Below, piece after piece: positions 16,073 to 24,674 of a stretch of DNA of 29,486 nucleotides. The stretch is taken from assembly GCA_964565765.1 (NCBI GenBank), contig CAZMGF010000031.1:1-29486 (forward strand), given 5' to 3'. The translations under genes and the position numbers were made by a program. The number at the start of each line of letters is the position of its first letter. The stretch's first letter is position 1. The notes beneath the pieces were generated by a model that ran no database searches, had not been told where the DNA came from, and worked only from the letters and a program-made list of their open reading frames with translations. Source of the DNA: Bog-1181 sp964565765. Lineage in GTDB: Bacteria > Oederibacteriota > PGYV01 > Palsa-1178.

Positions 16073-16104
16073 CCCTTCAAGGACATCTATATGTCTTTAA
16101 AGGG
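16073..16104. repeat. 14-bp imperfect inverted repeat between two genes
   Basis: CCCTTCAAGGACAT and ATGTCTTTAAAGGG pair around a 4-nt loop with one mismatch and one wobble. It lies past the end of the propeller gene and just upstream of the promoter at 16035-16064. There is no U-run directly after it on the minus strand; on the plus strand a T-run starts 8 nt later. It may be a weak terminator, an RNA end stabiliser or an operator. Confidence 0.5.
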
Positions 16105-16157
16105 ACATAAGTCTTTTTTTCTCCCATAATAATACAATAATATTTTAGTTTAATGAT

Positions 16158-19100
16158 TCATTTGTATATTACAAATATTTTTCCTTTTGTATAATAACTC
16201 CCCTGCTTCGCCGGATTAACCACCACATAATAATATATACCAGCCGACACAGCCCTGCCAAGGCTGTTTTTTCCGTTCCAGTATGCCGCGCCTCCGCTTG
16301 AATTGTATGTTCCTATATACTCTCCTGAAAGTGTATAAATGGAGACCGCTGAGTTATCCGGCATATTGACAAATTTAAGGTTCCCGCCTATGGCCGTATT
16401 GGGGTTGAACGGGTTTGGATAAACAGCCGTCACCCCCTGCGGATAAAAACACTGATTTGAAAACACAACAGGGTGCCTTGTTACAGAATAATAATCGTCG
16501 TTATAATCGGTTGCGGCAATGTTTGCGAAGAGCATATCAGGCTTTAAGTTCCTTATTCTTACCGAAAATGATACGGTGAGCGCCTGTCCCGGTTCAATTA
16601 TGCCTCCCCCCCAGTCAAAAAAGAGATAATTGCCGTTAACAACCGGAGAAGGCCCTGTAATTGACGAATCAAATTCAAGTTCTAATGGCAGCGTGTCCCA
16701 CATGGTTATGTTATAAACCGGATTATTCGGGTCGTTGTTTATATTGATTGTATATATTAATTCCGAAGGATCCATTGTCCCGGAGGCGTTCTTTTCAATT
16801 TTTACAAGCACAGGCGCGTGGGTGGCGGTCGGTGTCGGTGTCGCCGTATATGGGGGCGTCGCCGTGGGCGTCATTGTTCCTGTGGGTGTCGCGGTGATTG
16901 TCGGTGTGGGCGAGAGCTGTCCGCATATATAGCGCAAAAAATAATCAGCCGAAGTATCTTCCCACGCTATATTCGGGTTTCCCGCGATGTCACATGCCAG
17001 CGATATTTTATTTCCGCTGGTTGTTTTTAAAAGCGGCGGATTGGGGTCGAGCGCTGCCGGATCCCCGTGTGCCGTTACCCACCCGCTGCCATTCTTCCAC
17101 CGGGCGTAATATATTCCGCCGTCAGCTTCAGCCGCAATACACGGGTTCCCCGACGAATCCAGCACCATATCGGTTTCCCGCACATTACCCGGGGAAACAT
17201 AGAGATTAAGCTGCTCTTCATTTGTATCCCCCGCCATATCCTGCCATGCGGCGCCGTTCCATTTTACAAAACAGGGATAAAATACGTATCCTACTTCGCA
17301 CGGAAAAGCTATCGATGGAAATGATGAATTTCCCAGCGCAAGCCTCGCCGTGCCTGAAGCGGTGGCGCCTATGTATGTAATGGCGTTAATTGCACCGGTG
17401 ATACCGGAACCCGCCGCGTCAACCCAGGTTGAATTTTTCCAGTACAGGTACCTTATCATGGAGCCGCCGTATGTATAGGCAATATGCGGCGCGCCTGAAG
17501 CATCAAAAACAAGCGACGGATTTTCGCAGTCCTGCGAATGATCGGTTGCGGCGCCGTTGTTCCTTCCCGCGCCGGTGGCATCGACCCAGTCAGAACCGTT
17601 CCATTTAAAATAAAAAATGTCCTTTACCGTCCAGGTAAGGTTCTGCGGATAATCCGCCCACGCAAGGCCTGGTTTCTGCATTGAGTCAATGGCCAGGGAC
17701 ACATTGCCCGCGTATCCGCCTTCAACCACCGGCACGGACATCATGAGCAGGTTTGTATTGCCGTTCACATCGGCCCACGAGCTGCCGTTCCACCATATAT
17801 AATAGGCCATTGTCCAGTCCGTAAAAAATCCCATCCATGCCACATGCGGCCTGTCCTGCGAATCAAGCACCATATCAGGAGAATCGCACGTAAAAACGTC
17901 GCCGGATATCTTAAAATTCCCGAGGGCGCTTCCCGAAGCGTTCACCCATTGATAGCCGTTATATTTCATAAAATATATTGAGCCTCCGTACTGCCAGCAT
18001 ATGTTAGGCCTGCCGGCACTGTCCAGTTTTAAAACCGGCTTTGTACCAAGGCTTACCGGGTCATTTACCGCCCCGCTTCCGGACGCGTCGGCCCAGCACG
18101 CGTTGGGATGTATCATGGCCGGCATAACAGGCGTATCCGTTATGGTCATTGTTATGGTCATTGTCGGTGTTATTGTATTTGTCGCTGTAAGAGTCGGCAT
18201 TGGGGTCGTGGTTATGGAGAAATTTACGGTGGGCGTTACGGTCGGCGTGCCTTCCGGCTGCCAGTGAAGGTAATAAATGTCGTGCTGCTGCAGTATTACT
18301 CCGTCGGACCAGGCTATATGCGGGTTGCCATTGGCATCCAGCGCCATTGAGGCCCATTCCGAATTTAATATATCGGGGTATATATCCTTAAAGGCAGTAC
18401 CGCTTCCGGTTTCATCGCTCCATGATGTCCCGTTCCATTTCACCGACATTATATCGCAGGTCTCTTCCGCCCCCTCGCTCCATATCACATGCGGCACATT
18501 GTTTTTATCAAGTTTTATCGTGGGCACCGTGCAGAAATCGTATGTCTGTGAGACGCTTATCGCAGCCGTGCCGGAGCCAGTAACATCAACCCAGGCCGAG
18601 CCGTTCCAGTGAAGGTAATAAATATTCTGCCCGCCCTCGTCATCATCCTCAAAAACTATATGCGGATTGTCGCCGGAATCCAGGGCAAGACTGGGCCACG
18701 ATGAATAATCAGGGGTGTTCGAGATATTTATATTTGCCTGGCCGCTGCCGGTGGCGTCCACCCATGCCGTGCCGTTGTATTTAAGATAATATATATCGGT
18801 ATTGTCGTCGGGGCCGTCCATCCAGGTAATATGCGGCAGGCCGGCGGAGTCAATGCAGATATTCGGCCAGGCGCCGTAATAACCCGAGTCGTATATATTT
18901 CCATATGCGCCGCCGTCCGCGGCCGTCCATGCCGTTCCGTTCCACTGCGCGTAATAAATATCCGACAGGTCCGGATTCGAGGACATCTCATTCATCCACG
19001 CGATATGCGGCCTGTCCGATGAATCAAGCGCTATCGCCGGGTGCCCGGAGTAATCAGGCGCGTTTAATACATCATATCCCGGCGCGCCGGCCGCCGTCAC

Positions 19101-19517
19101 CCACGCCGTTCCGTTCCAGCGGGAATAATAAATCATCCTGTCGTCGTCCGGCCCGTCTTCCCATGTAATATTTGGATTATCATGTGAATCAAGGACGAGC
19201 CTCGGATACTGGGCGTCATATGTTGTATTTGAAATGTTCTTGCCTTCCTGCCCGGCTGAGCCCGCGGCATCAACCCACCGTATGCCGTCCCAGTAAAGGT
19301 AATATATCTGAAGGTTGCCGGCGGGCGTCACGCTGTACCACGCTATGTGGGCATGCCCCTTTGAATCCACGGCAATTGAGGGCACATATGAAATATAGGA
19401 AGGGTCGTTTGACATATCCACTTCTGCCTGCCCCGAATTATCGGCGTCAACCCACGCTGAAAAAAGGGCGGCAGGAGCCAGAAGAAAAAGCGCAATGAGC
19501 AATATTTTGACTTTCAT
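16158..19517 (-). CDS. Secreted protein: two 7-bladed beta-propellers, DUF11, FlgD-like end
   Basis: An 1119-residue exported protein. A signal peptide (1-21, ending ALFSA) is followed by fourteen repeats of 51-63 residues, each with an LDSxxxPHIAW-like strand and a closing IYYLxWNGxxWVD strand. I count seven in 22-420 and seven in 474-867. A Thr/Pro/Met linker (421-473) separates the two sets, and a second Thr/Pro linker (868-902) follows. Residues 903-1028 look like a DUF11-type domain of cell-surface proteins. Residues 1029-1119 carry the YPNPFNPNT signature of FlgD-like/type IX-like sorting modules. Blades this regular suggest two seven-bladed propellers acting as a surface binding protein or structural scaffold; no catalytic residues are obvious. 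The Shine-Dalgarno is weak. Confidence 0.9.
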   Translation of the reverse strand: MKVKILLIALFLLAPAALFSAWVDADNSGQAEVDMSNDPSYISYVPSIAVDSKGHAHIAWYSVTPAGNLQIYYLYWDGIRWVDAAGSAGQEGKNISNTTYDAQYPRLVLDSHDNPNITWEDGPDDDRMIYYSRWNGTAWVTAAGAPGYDVLNAPDYSGHPAIALDSSDRPHIAWMNEMSSNPDLSDIYYAQWNGTAWTAADGGAYGNIYDSGYYGAWPNICIDSAGLPHITWMDGPDDNTDIYYLKYNGTAWVDATGSGQANINISNTPDYSSWPSLALDSGDNPHIVFEDDDEGGQNIYYLHWNGSAWVDVTGSGTAAISVSQTYDFCTVPTIKLDKNNVPHVIWSEGAEETCDIMSVKWNGTSWSDETGSGTAFKDIYPDILNSEWASMALDANGNPHIAWSDGVILQQHDIYYLHWQPEGTPTVTPTVNFSITTTPMPTLTATNTITPTMTITMTITDTPVMPAMIHPNACWADASGSGAVNDPVSLGTKPVLKLDSAGRPNICWQYGGSIYFMKYNGYQWVNASGSALGNFKISGDVFTCDSPDMVLDSQDRPHVAWMGFFTDWTMAYYIWWNGSSWADVNGNTNLLMMSVPVVEGGYAGNVSLAIDSMQKPGLAWADYPQNLTWTVKDIFYFKWNGSDWVDATGAGRNNGAATDHSQDCENPSLVFDASGAPHIAYTYGGSMIRYLYWKNSTWVDAAGSGITGAINAITYIGATASGTARLALGNSSFPSIAFPCEVGYVFYPCFVKWNGAAWQDMAGDTNEEQLNLYVSPGNVRETDMVLDSSGNPCIAAEADGGIYYARWKNGSGWVTAHGDPAALDPNPPLLKTTSGNKISLACDIAGNPNIAWEDTSADYFLRYICGQLSPTPTITATPTGTMTPTATPPYTATPTPTATHAPVLVKIEKNASGTMDPSELIYTININNDPNNPVYNITMWDTLPLELEFDSSITGPSPVVNGNYLFFDWGGGIIEPGQALTVSFSVRIRNLKPDMLFANIAATDYNDDYYSVTRHPVVFSNQCFYPQGVTAVYPNPFNPNTAIGGNLKFVNMPDNSAVSIYTLSGEYIGTYNSSGGAAYWNGKNSLGRAVSAGIYYYVVVNPAKQGSYYTKGKIFVIYK
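18099..18257 (-). repeat. Thr/Pro/Met linker coding region with a perfect 12-bp tandem repeat
   Basis: This stretch codes for the linker (residues 421-473) between the two propellers. At 18139-18162 the 12-mer GTTATGGTCATT occurs twice without a mismatch, giving a TMTI-type repeat. Such linkers grow and shrink by slippage, and length here may differ between strains. Confidence 0.7.
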
Positions 19518-19555
19518 TTTAAGGTTTTTATCCCCTTTAAAGCTCCGGTTAAAGA

Positions 19556-19939
19556 TTACTCTTTTCCGTTTATATCCTTATACTCCTGGAAGTATTCGTC
19601 AATCCTTGACTTGTCAGGCTGCAGGTTCGGGTCGTCAAGGTTCTTTAAATTCTCCGTTAATATATAACCGACGGCAAACCCGGCCAACCCGCCGATGAGG
19701 CACCCTTCAAGCATCGAACCCAGTTTCTGGCTGCCGGGTGCCGTAAAAACCCCGATAAGCCCCCCTGCAGCAAAACCTCCAAACGAAAATATACCCTTCA
19801 TAAAATTATAATCTTTTTCTTTTTCCGCTTTTTTCTGCTCCGCCCTGGAAAGTTTTTTGTCGGAATATTCCAGGGTGGCGCATCCGGTTGAAGCCGCGAT
19901 AAGCGCGGCAATTGATAATAAAATTATTATTTTTTTCAT
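19556..19939 (-). CDS. Glycine-zipper lipoprotein
   Basis: A 127-residue lipoprotein from the ATG at 19939. The signal sequence KKIIILLSIAALIAASTGC carries a proper lipobox (STGC), so the mature protein starts at Cys20 or so. A charged stretch (SRAEQKKAEKEKD) leads into a Gly-rich hydrophobic region: FGGFAAGGLIGVF and LIGGLAGFAVGYIL. This resembles glycine-zipper domains that sit in the outer membrane. The acidic tail is soluble. A longer frame starts 12 codons earlier, but AGGAGGGG lies 10 nt before this ATG and the lipobox distance fits only here. Its place between iorA and the propeller gene gives no clue to function. Confidence 0.8.
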   Translation of the reverse strand: MKKIIILLSIAALIAASTGCATLEYSDKKLSRAEQKKAEKEKDYNFMKGIFSFGGFAAGGLIGVFTAPGSQKLGSMLEGCLIGGLAGFAVGYILTENLKNLDDPNLQPDKSRIDEYFQEYKDINGKE

Positions 19940-19995
19940 ATTATAATTATACCCCTCCTTTAGAACAATTTCCACCCAAAGATAGGTCCGGCGCC

Positions 19996-21549
19996 CTATT
20001 TAAGCAGCGCGCATTCACGCCTCGCTATTATTACCCTGACACCTTTTATCTTAAGGTATTCTTCTACAAGTGGTTTTAATACCCTGTATTCAAAAGGATC
20101 CACAACGGCCACATTTTTAACGCCAAGCGCGCCTAAAAGTTCCGGTATGTCAATATTGTAAGCTTCAATCCCCTGCAGCGTTTTCCCGGCGGCGGCATGC
20201 GGCTGCCTGCCCGTCATGGCCGTGGTTCTGTTGTCCAGTATTATTGTCAGCATATCTCCATTGTTATAAACCGCGTTGGCTATTCCGGTTATGCCTGAAT
20301 GCATGAAGGTCGAATCCCCAATGACCGCCGCGACCGCGGAAGAATCCGCGCCGGCTTTCACCATGCCGTACGCGTGGTTTATCGAGCCGCCCATATCAAT
20401 GCATGTATGCATAGCGGAAAAAGGCTGCAGAGCGCCAAGCGTGTAACAGCCGATATCTCCGGCCACCGTAACCTTCAGCTCGTTTAAAACCTTAAAAACC
20501 CCCCTGTGGCCGCAATCCGCGCAAAGCTGCGGCGGCCTTCCCGGCGGAGTAACTTCCGACTTCTTTTTTTTCTCCCTGGCGCCGAAAAACGCCTCCCTTA
20601 ATACATCCGGGGAAAGCTCGTCAATAAGCGGCACCTTTTCCTTGCCGACGCAGGCAATACCCAGGCTCTTTACAAACTCCTCAATGTAAGGCTCAAGCTC
20701 CTCGACTATATAAAGTTTTTTTACCTTTGAAGCAAATTCGCGTATTTTTCCTTCAGGAAGCGGATTCAATAATCCAAGCTTTAAAACCGACTTTTCCGGA
20801 AATACCTCTTTTACATATTCATAGGCCACGCCCGAAGTTATAATGCCCGTATCTGTTTGGGCCATTTCTATCCTGTTTAATTCCGTGGTTTCAGCCAGTT
20901 TTTTAAGTTTTTCATATTTATCCACCAGCACTATCCTGCGTTTTTTCGCGTTTAGCGGCATCATTACATATTTGTCCCATGGCACGTTCAGTGTTTTTTT
21001 GTGCTGCTCCGGTGTTATCGACATGTCAAATTCAACGCTTCCGCGCGAATGGGCCACTCGGGTTGTTATCCTGAAAAGCACCGGCAGGTCAAATTCTTCG
21101 CTTAAATCATAAGCCTTCTTTATAAATTCCCTTGCCTCAGCCGGTGAGGCCGGCTCGATTACCGGTGCGTATGAAAGTTTTCCCATGTACCGGCTATCCT
21201 GCTCGTTTTGCGAGGAATGCATGCCGGGATCATCCGCCACCGCAACAACCAGGCCGCTGTTTATGCCCGTATAAGCAAGGGTTACAAAAGCGTCAAGGGC
21301 AACGTTCAATCCCACATGTTTCATCGTTACTAACGCGCGCGCGCCGCCAAGAGAGGCTCCTGTCGCTGCCTCAAGGGCCACTTTTTCATTGATCGACCAC
21401 TCGGCATAAACTCCCTTTAACACCGCAAATGCCTCGAGTATCTCGGTTGAGGGCGTGCCCGGATAGCCGAATCCGCATACAGCGCCGGCTTCCCATGCGC
21501 CGAGCGCAATCGCCTCATCCCCGGACAACAAACGTTTTTCAACAGCCAT
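19996..21549 (-). CDS. iorA: Indolepyruvate ferredoxin oxidoreductase, alpha subunit, no ferredoxin domain
   Basis: A 517-residue thiamine-diphosphate enzyme subunit. The N-terminal pyrimidine-binding half has GFGYPGTPSTEI (26-37) and the conserved NEKVALEAATGASLGGARAL stretch. The C-terminal half has C343-x2-C346 in LCADCGHRG, the GDIGCYTLG block at 364-372, GDSTF at 411-415 and LDNRTTAMTG. With IorB it would oxidise arylpyruvates to acyl-CoA, reducing ferredoxin. The family normally continues past RRECALLK into a ferredoxin-like domain with cysteine clusters for two 4Fe-4S centres. Here a TAG follows at once and the next codons in frame hold no cysteines. It is last in iorB-paaK-ACT-iorA, 31 bp after the ACT gene. 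Confidence 0.94.
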   Translation of the reverse strand: MAVEKRLLSGDEAIALGAWEAGAVCGFGYPGTPSTEILEAFAVLKGVYAEWSINEKVALEAATGASLGGARALVTMKHVGLNVALDAFVTLAYTGINSGLVVAVADDPGMHSSQNEQDSRYMGKLSYAPVIEPASPAEAREFIKKAYDLSEEFDLPVLFRITTRVAHSRGSVEFDMSITPEQHKKTLNVPWDKYVMMPLNAKKRRIVLVDKYEKLKKLAETTELNRIEMAQTDTGIITSGVAYEYVKEVFPEKSVLKLGLLNPLPEGKIREFASKVKKLYIVEELEPYIEEFVKSLGIACVGKEKVPLIDELSPDVLREAFFGAREKKKKSEVTPPGRPPQLCADCGHRGVFKVLNELKVTVAGDIGCYTLGALQPFSAMHTCIDMGGSINHAYGMVKAGADSSAVAAVIGDSTFMHSGITGIANAVYNNGDMLTIILDNRTTAMTGRQPHAAAGKTLQGIEAYNIDIPELLGALGVKNVAVVDPFEYRVLKPLVEEYLKIKGVRVIIARRECALLK

Positions 21550-21580
21550 ATATTTTTTCTCCGCTTATTTAATTATTTGC

Positions 21581-22006
21581 CTATATTTTATACACGTCGT
21601 CAGCCTTTAATATTTTCACACCCTTTAACTTCTTTAATGCCTCATCCGGATTGTCAACCCTGAACACCATGACCGCGTTGTTATTATTTTTTTCCACAAA
21701 AGCGTACATATATTCTATGTTTACCGCCGAATCCTTAAAAACTTTCAGCACTTTATGCAGCCCGCCCGGAGAATCCTCCACTTCAACGGCAATAATATCA
21801 GTCGTCTTGACGATGGTCCCGCTTTTTTTCAGCGCCTCGATGGCCTTTTCAGGGGTGTCAACAATCATCCTTAAAACCCCGAAATTCTGGGTGTCGGCCA
21901 GGGAAAGGGCCCTGATATTTATCCCCGCTGCGGATAGCGTGCCAATAATATCGGCAAGACGCCCCTCTTTATTTTCCAAAAAAACCGACAGCTGGACTAT
22001 TTTCAT
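21581..22006 (-). CDS. Tandem ACT-domain protein
   Basis: A 141-residue protein of two ACT domains: the first opens LSVFLENKEGRLADIIGTLS and the second VEVEDSPGGLHKVLKVFKD. ACT domains bind amino acids and regulate enzymes. Small proteins of this kind are often found beside paaK and ior genes, where they probably sense aromatic amino acids or their products. The start is fixed by GGAGGT 7 to 8 nt upstream. It sits 19 bp after paaK and 31 bp before iorA in one operon, so a regulatory role in aryl-acid metabolism is the best guess. It has no DNA-binding domain. Confidence 0.92.
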   Translation of the reverse strand: MKIVQLSVFLENKEGRLADIIGTLSAAGINIRALSLADTQNFGVLRMIVDTPEKAIEALKKSGTIVKTTDIIAVEVEDSPGGLHKVLKVFKDSAVNIEYMYAFVEKNNNNAVMVFRVDNPDEALKKLKGVKILKADDVYKI

Positions 22007-22025
22007 ATGTATACCTCCCCTTGTT

Positions 22026-23324
22026 TTATATCTTTCTTTTGTCTATTATTCTTTTTGCCTTGCCTTCGCTCCTGGGTATCGACCTGGGCTCGACAAGTTT
22101 CACCTGCACGCCGATGCCGAGCACCGAATTTATCTCTTTTTTTATCTTATTTTCAATTGACTCAAGGCCCTTTATCTCGTCGGAGAATATGGATTCGTTG
22201 ACTTCCACCTGCACTTCAAGGGTGTCAAGCCCGTGCTCGGCCCTGTCCACAATGATCTGGTAGTGCGGCTCCACGCCTTTGACCGACATTATTACCGTTT
22301 CAATCTCCGACGGGAATACATTTACCCCGCGGATTATAAGCATATCATCGGTTCTTCCCGACAGGCGCTCTATCCTGTTAAAGGTCCTGCCGCATTTGCA
22401 TTTTTCAGGCATCATCCTTGTAATATCCTTTGTCCTGTACCTTATAAGCGGTATGCCTTCCTTTGTAATTGTGGTAAATACCAGCTCTCCCCTGGAACCG
22501 GGAGCCGCGGCTTTTCCCGTGGCGCTGTCTATTATTTCAGGAATAAAATGATCCTCAAATACATGGAGTCCGTTCTTTTCAAGGCACTCGTTGGCCACTC
22601 CGGGCCCCATTATTTCGCTCAAACCGTATATGTCCAGGGCGTCAATGCCCCAGAGTTTTTCAATATCACGGCGCATGCTTTCCGACCATGGCTCGGCGCC
22701 GAAAAGGCCGGCTTTGAGCTTCAGGTCCGAAATCTTCACCCCCATCTCTTTCATAGTTTCAGCCAGATTTAAAGCGTATGACGGGGTGCATGTCAGTACA
22801 GTTGAGCCGAAATCCTGCATTATCTTTATCTGGCGCTGTGAGTTGCCGCCGGAAACCGGTATTACCGTCGCGCCGAGCTTTTCAGCTCCGAAATGTATCC
22901 CGAGTCCGCCCGTAAAAAGGCCGTAGCCGTAACAGTTATGTATTATATCGTTTTTGGTGGCGCCTGCCATTGAAAGGCACCGCGCGATGAGCCCTGCCCA
23001 CATTTCAATATCATTTTTTGTATAGCTTACAACCGTCATCTTCCCGGTCGTGCCCGATGACGCGTGGATCCTTACTATGTCCCCCATTGGTGCGGCAAAT
23101 AGGCCGTATGGATAATTATCCCTTAAGTCCTGCTTCGTGGTAAAAGGCAGCCTGTGAAGGTCGTCCACAGATTTTATATCGGCCGGTTCAATATTCGCTT
23201 CCGCAAATTTTTTCCTGTAAAAGGGGACATTTTCATATACCCTTTTTACGGTTTTAATCAGCCTCTCTGACTGCAATTTCTTAAGTTCCCCGGGGGTTAT
23301 GTTTTCCTCGGCGCTATAAAACAT
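22026..23324 (-). CDS. paaK: Phenylacetate-CoA ligase family protein
   Basis: A 432-residue adenylate-forming ligase, the usual PaaK length. It has the ATP motif SSGTTGKMTV, the YGLSEIMGPGVANEC block, the YRTKDITRM segment and the GRTDDMLIIRGVNVFPSEIE hinge region, with a CKCGRT pair typical of the family. It would join aryl-acetates to CoA with ATP hydrolysis to AMP, or in fermentation handle acyl-CoA from the Ior reaction. Longer frames start at 23372, but the ATG at 23324 has GGTGGA 5 nt upstream and gives the standard N-terminus. It overlaps the last codons of iorB by 11 bp, so the two are translated together. Confidence 0.94.
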   Translation of the reverse strand: MFYSAEENITPGELKKLQSERLIKTVKRVYENVPFYRKKFAEANIEPADIKSVDDLHRLPFTTKQDLRDNYPYGLFAAPMGDIVRIHASSGTTGKMTVVSYTKNDIEMWAGLIARCLSMAGATKNDIIHNCYGYGLFTGGLGIHFGAEKLGATVIPVSGGNSQRQIKIMQDFGSTVLTCTPSYALNLAETMKEMGVKISDLKLKAGLFGAEPWSESMRRDIEKLWGIDALDIYGLSEIMGPGVANECLEKNGLHVFEDHFIPEIIDSATGKAAAPGSRGELVFTTITKEGIPLIRYRTKDITRMMPEKCKCGRTFNRIERLSGRTDDMLIIRGVNVFPSEIETVIMSVKGVEPHYQIIVDRAEHGLDTLEVQVEVNESIFSDEIKGLESIENKIKKEINSVLGIGVQVKLVEPRSIPRSEGKAKRIIDKRKI

Positions 23325-23892
23325 AATTGTCCACCATTTCCTTCCCTTTGATATATGCGGCCCTGTTTTCATCGATAAATTTCTTTACCCTTCTGGAAAG
23401 CGCGGCGTAAAACTCCTCATCCTTAAAATCAAGGAAAACACCGAGCGCGCCCAGCATCAGCGAATTTACCACCTTTTCGCTGCCAAGCTTTTTTGCCTCG
23501 CCGCTGCCGTCTATTACATATAATTTTTTATGGTCAATGGAGTCCTTGGCGCCGGGATAACCCTCTTTGATGCCGGCCAGGGTCGCCGGTTTTATCCTGT
23601 GTGAATTTACTATTACTACCGTTGAATCATTTATGTGGCCGGCCCAGCGTATGGATTCCATTTCCTCAAAGGCCAGTATAAAATCAATATCATCCTTAAA
23701 AGGAATCGGCGAATGGACCTTTTCGCCGAACCTTACAAAGGAGCTTACAACTCCCCCGCGCTGGCTCATGCCGTGTATCTCTGATTTTTTTACATCAAAG
23801 CCCTTTGCAAGGGCCATATCCGCTATGATATCCGAAGCGGCCACAATTCCTTGGCCGCCGACTCCGGCCACAAGTATATTAATGTTTTTCAT
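23314..23892 (-). CDS. iorB: Indolepyruvate ferredoxin oxidoreductase, beta subunit
   Basis: A 192-residue gamma-type subunit of 2-oxoacid oxidoreductases. The N-terminal nucleotide-like loop VAGVGGQGIVAAS and the KKSEIHGMSQRGGVVSSFVR motif are the family marks. It completes the IorAB enzyme that turns arylpyruvates and CoA into aryl-acetyl-CoA and reduced ferredoxin. The gene comes first in its operon, behind a good promoter at 23922-23950, while iorA is last; paaK and the ACT gene lie between. Most known clusters keep iorA and iorB adjacent. Length and motifs are complete. Confidence 0.95.
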   Translation of the reverse strand: MKNINILVAGVGGQGIVAASDIIADMALAKGFDVKKSEIHGMSQRGGVVSSFVRFGEKVHSPIPFKDDIDFILAFEEMESIRWAGHINDSTVVIVNSHRIKPATLAGIKEGYPGAKDSIDHKKLYVIDGSGEAKKLGSEKVVNSLMLGALGVFLDFKDEEFYAALSRRVKKFIDENRAAYIKGKEMVDNYVL

Positions 23893-23921
23893 TGTTTCTC
23901 CATATGTTTTAAGATAAAGAT

Positions 23922-23950
23922 ATATTACATTATTTTACCGGTGGTTTCAA
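23922..23950 (-). promoter_or_regulatory. Promoter of iorB-paaK-ACT-iorA
   Basis: On the minus strand: TTGAAA (23945-23950), 17-bp spacer, TAATAT (23922-23927). It lies about 30 bp upstream of the iorB start, in the 86-bp gap that follows the beta-barrel genes. Confidence 0.7.
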
Positions 23951-23978
23951 TAAAGGTTTTTGCAGGTTTTACCGGGGA

Positions 23979-24674
23979 TCAAAAGTTGTACAGCAGCCCC
24001 AGGGTGAGGTTGCCGAAAATATTTGAAGGCGCCAGAAAAGTTGAAGTTGCGATTGACTGGGGCATAAGGAATGTATTGGTATCGGTTGTCACGCCGCCTG
24101 TTGTGGAAGAGCTGTAATTATGGGTGTTGTTACCGCCCTTATAATACATTGAAAAAGCCACAAGCTCCAGCGCGCAGTTCACCGTCAGAAAATCCGCGAA
24201 AGGCAGCCGGTATTCCACGTCCGGAAAGATAAAAGAGAAGGTGTTTCTGCTCCAAAAATTTATAACCGAGGAATTTGAATAGGTGTAAACCGCGCCGCTG
24301 TAAATATTGGCGTAAGAATTGTTGTATGAATACTGGTAGGAGCAGTTGTCGGTAAATTTTAGCCCGCACGATATCCTGGTTGAATCGTATTTGAACAGCC
24401 CCAGAAGAGCCGAGACCGAGATGTCCACGGGCAGGCTGTACTGCCCCTGGTGCGATTCAAAGTAAAAAGGCGATGACGGCCCGGATACGGAATCAATAAA
24501 ACTCCTTGTAAAGGAAGGATTGACCGCGTATGAGACGCCGATGTCATCGTACCATTCCCTGTAAACAATTCCGCTGCCGGTAAAGCCGGCCATCCTCTCT
24601 GAGGCGCACCCCTGCGTCAAAAAGCCGAGGAATAAAAGCGCCGCTACGGGCAGATATTTAATTATTTTCCGCAT
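23979..24674 (-). CDS. Beta-barrel outer-membrane protein with lipoprotein-like signal
   Basis: A 231-residue exported protein. The signal sequence ends at a lipobox (FLTQGC), so it may be lipid-anchored. The rest is rich in Tyr, Ser and Asn with alternating strands, and the chain ends ...LTLGLLYNF; a terminal Phe is the usual recognition signal of outer-membrane barrels. A strand FSFIFPDVEYRLPF matches FSLLLPEAEFSLPW in the gene before it, so the two look like diverged paralogues. It overlaps that gene by 17 bp and lacks a strong Shine-Dalgarno, which suggests coupled translation. A lipobox together with a barrel is unusual, and one of the two readings may be wrong. Function is unknown. Confidence 0.7.
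   Translation of the reverse strand: MRKIIKYLPVAALLFLGFLTQGCASERMAGFTGSGIVYREWYDDIGVSYAVNPSFTRSFIDSVSGPSSPFYFESHQGQYSLPVDISVSALLGLFKYDSTRISCGLKFTDNCSYQYSYNNSYANIYSGAVYTYSNSSVINFWSRNTFSFIFPDVEYRLPFADFLTVNCALELVAFSMYYKGGNNTHNYSSSTTGGVTTDTNTFLMPQSIATSTFLAPSNIFGNLTLGLLYNF

Noticed and set aside
16812..16916. GT-rich repeated DNA that looks like a repeat array
   Set aside because: It codes for the second Thr/Pro linker of the propeller protein. The repeats are imperfect and lack spacers, so it is neither CRISPR nor an independent repeat element.
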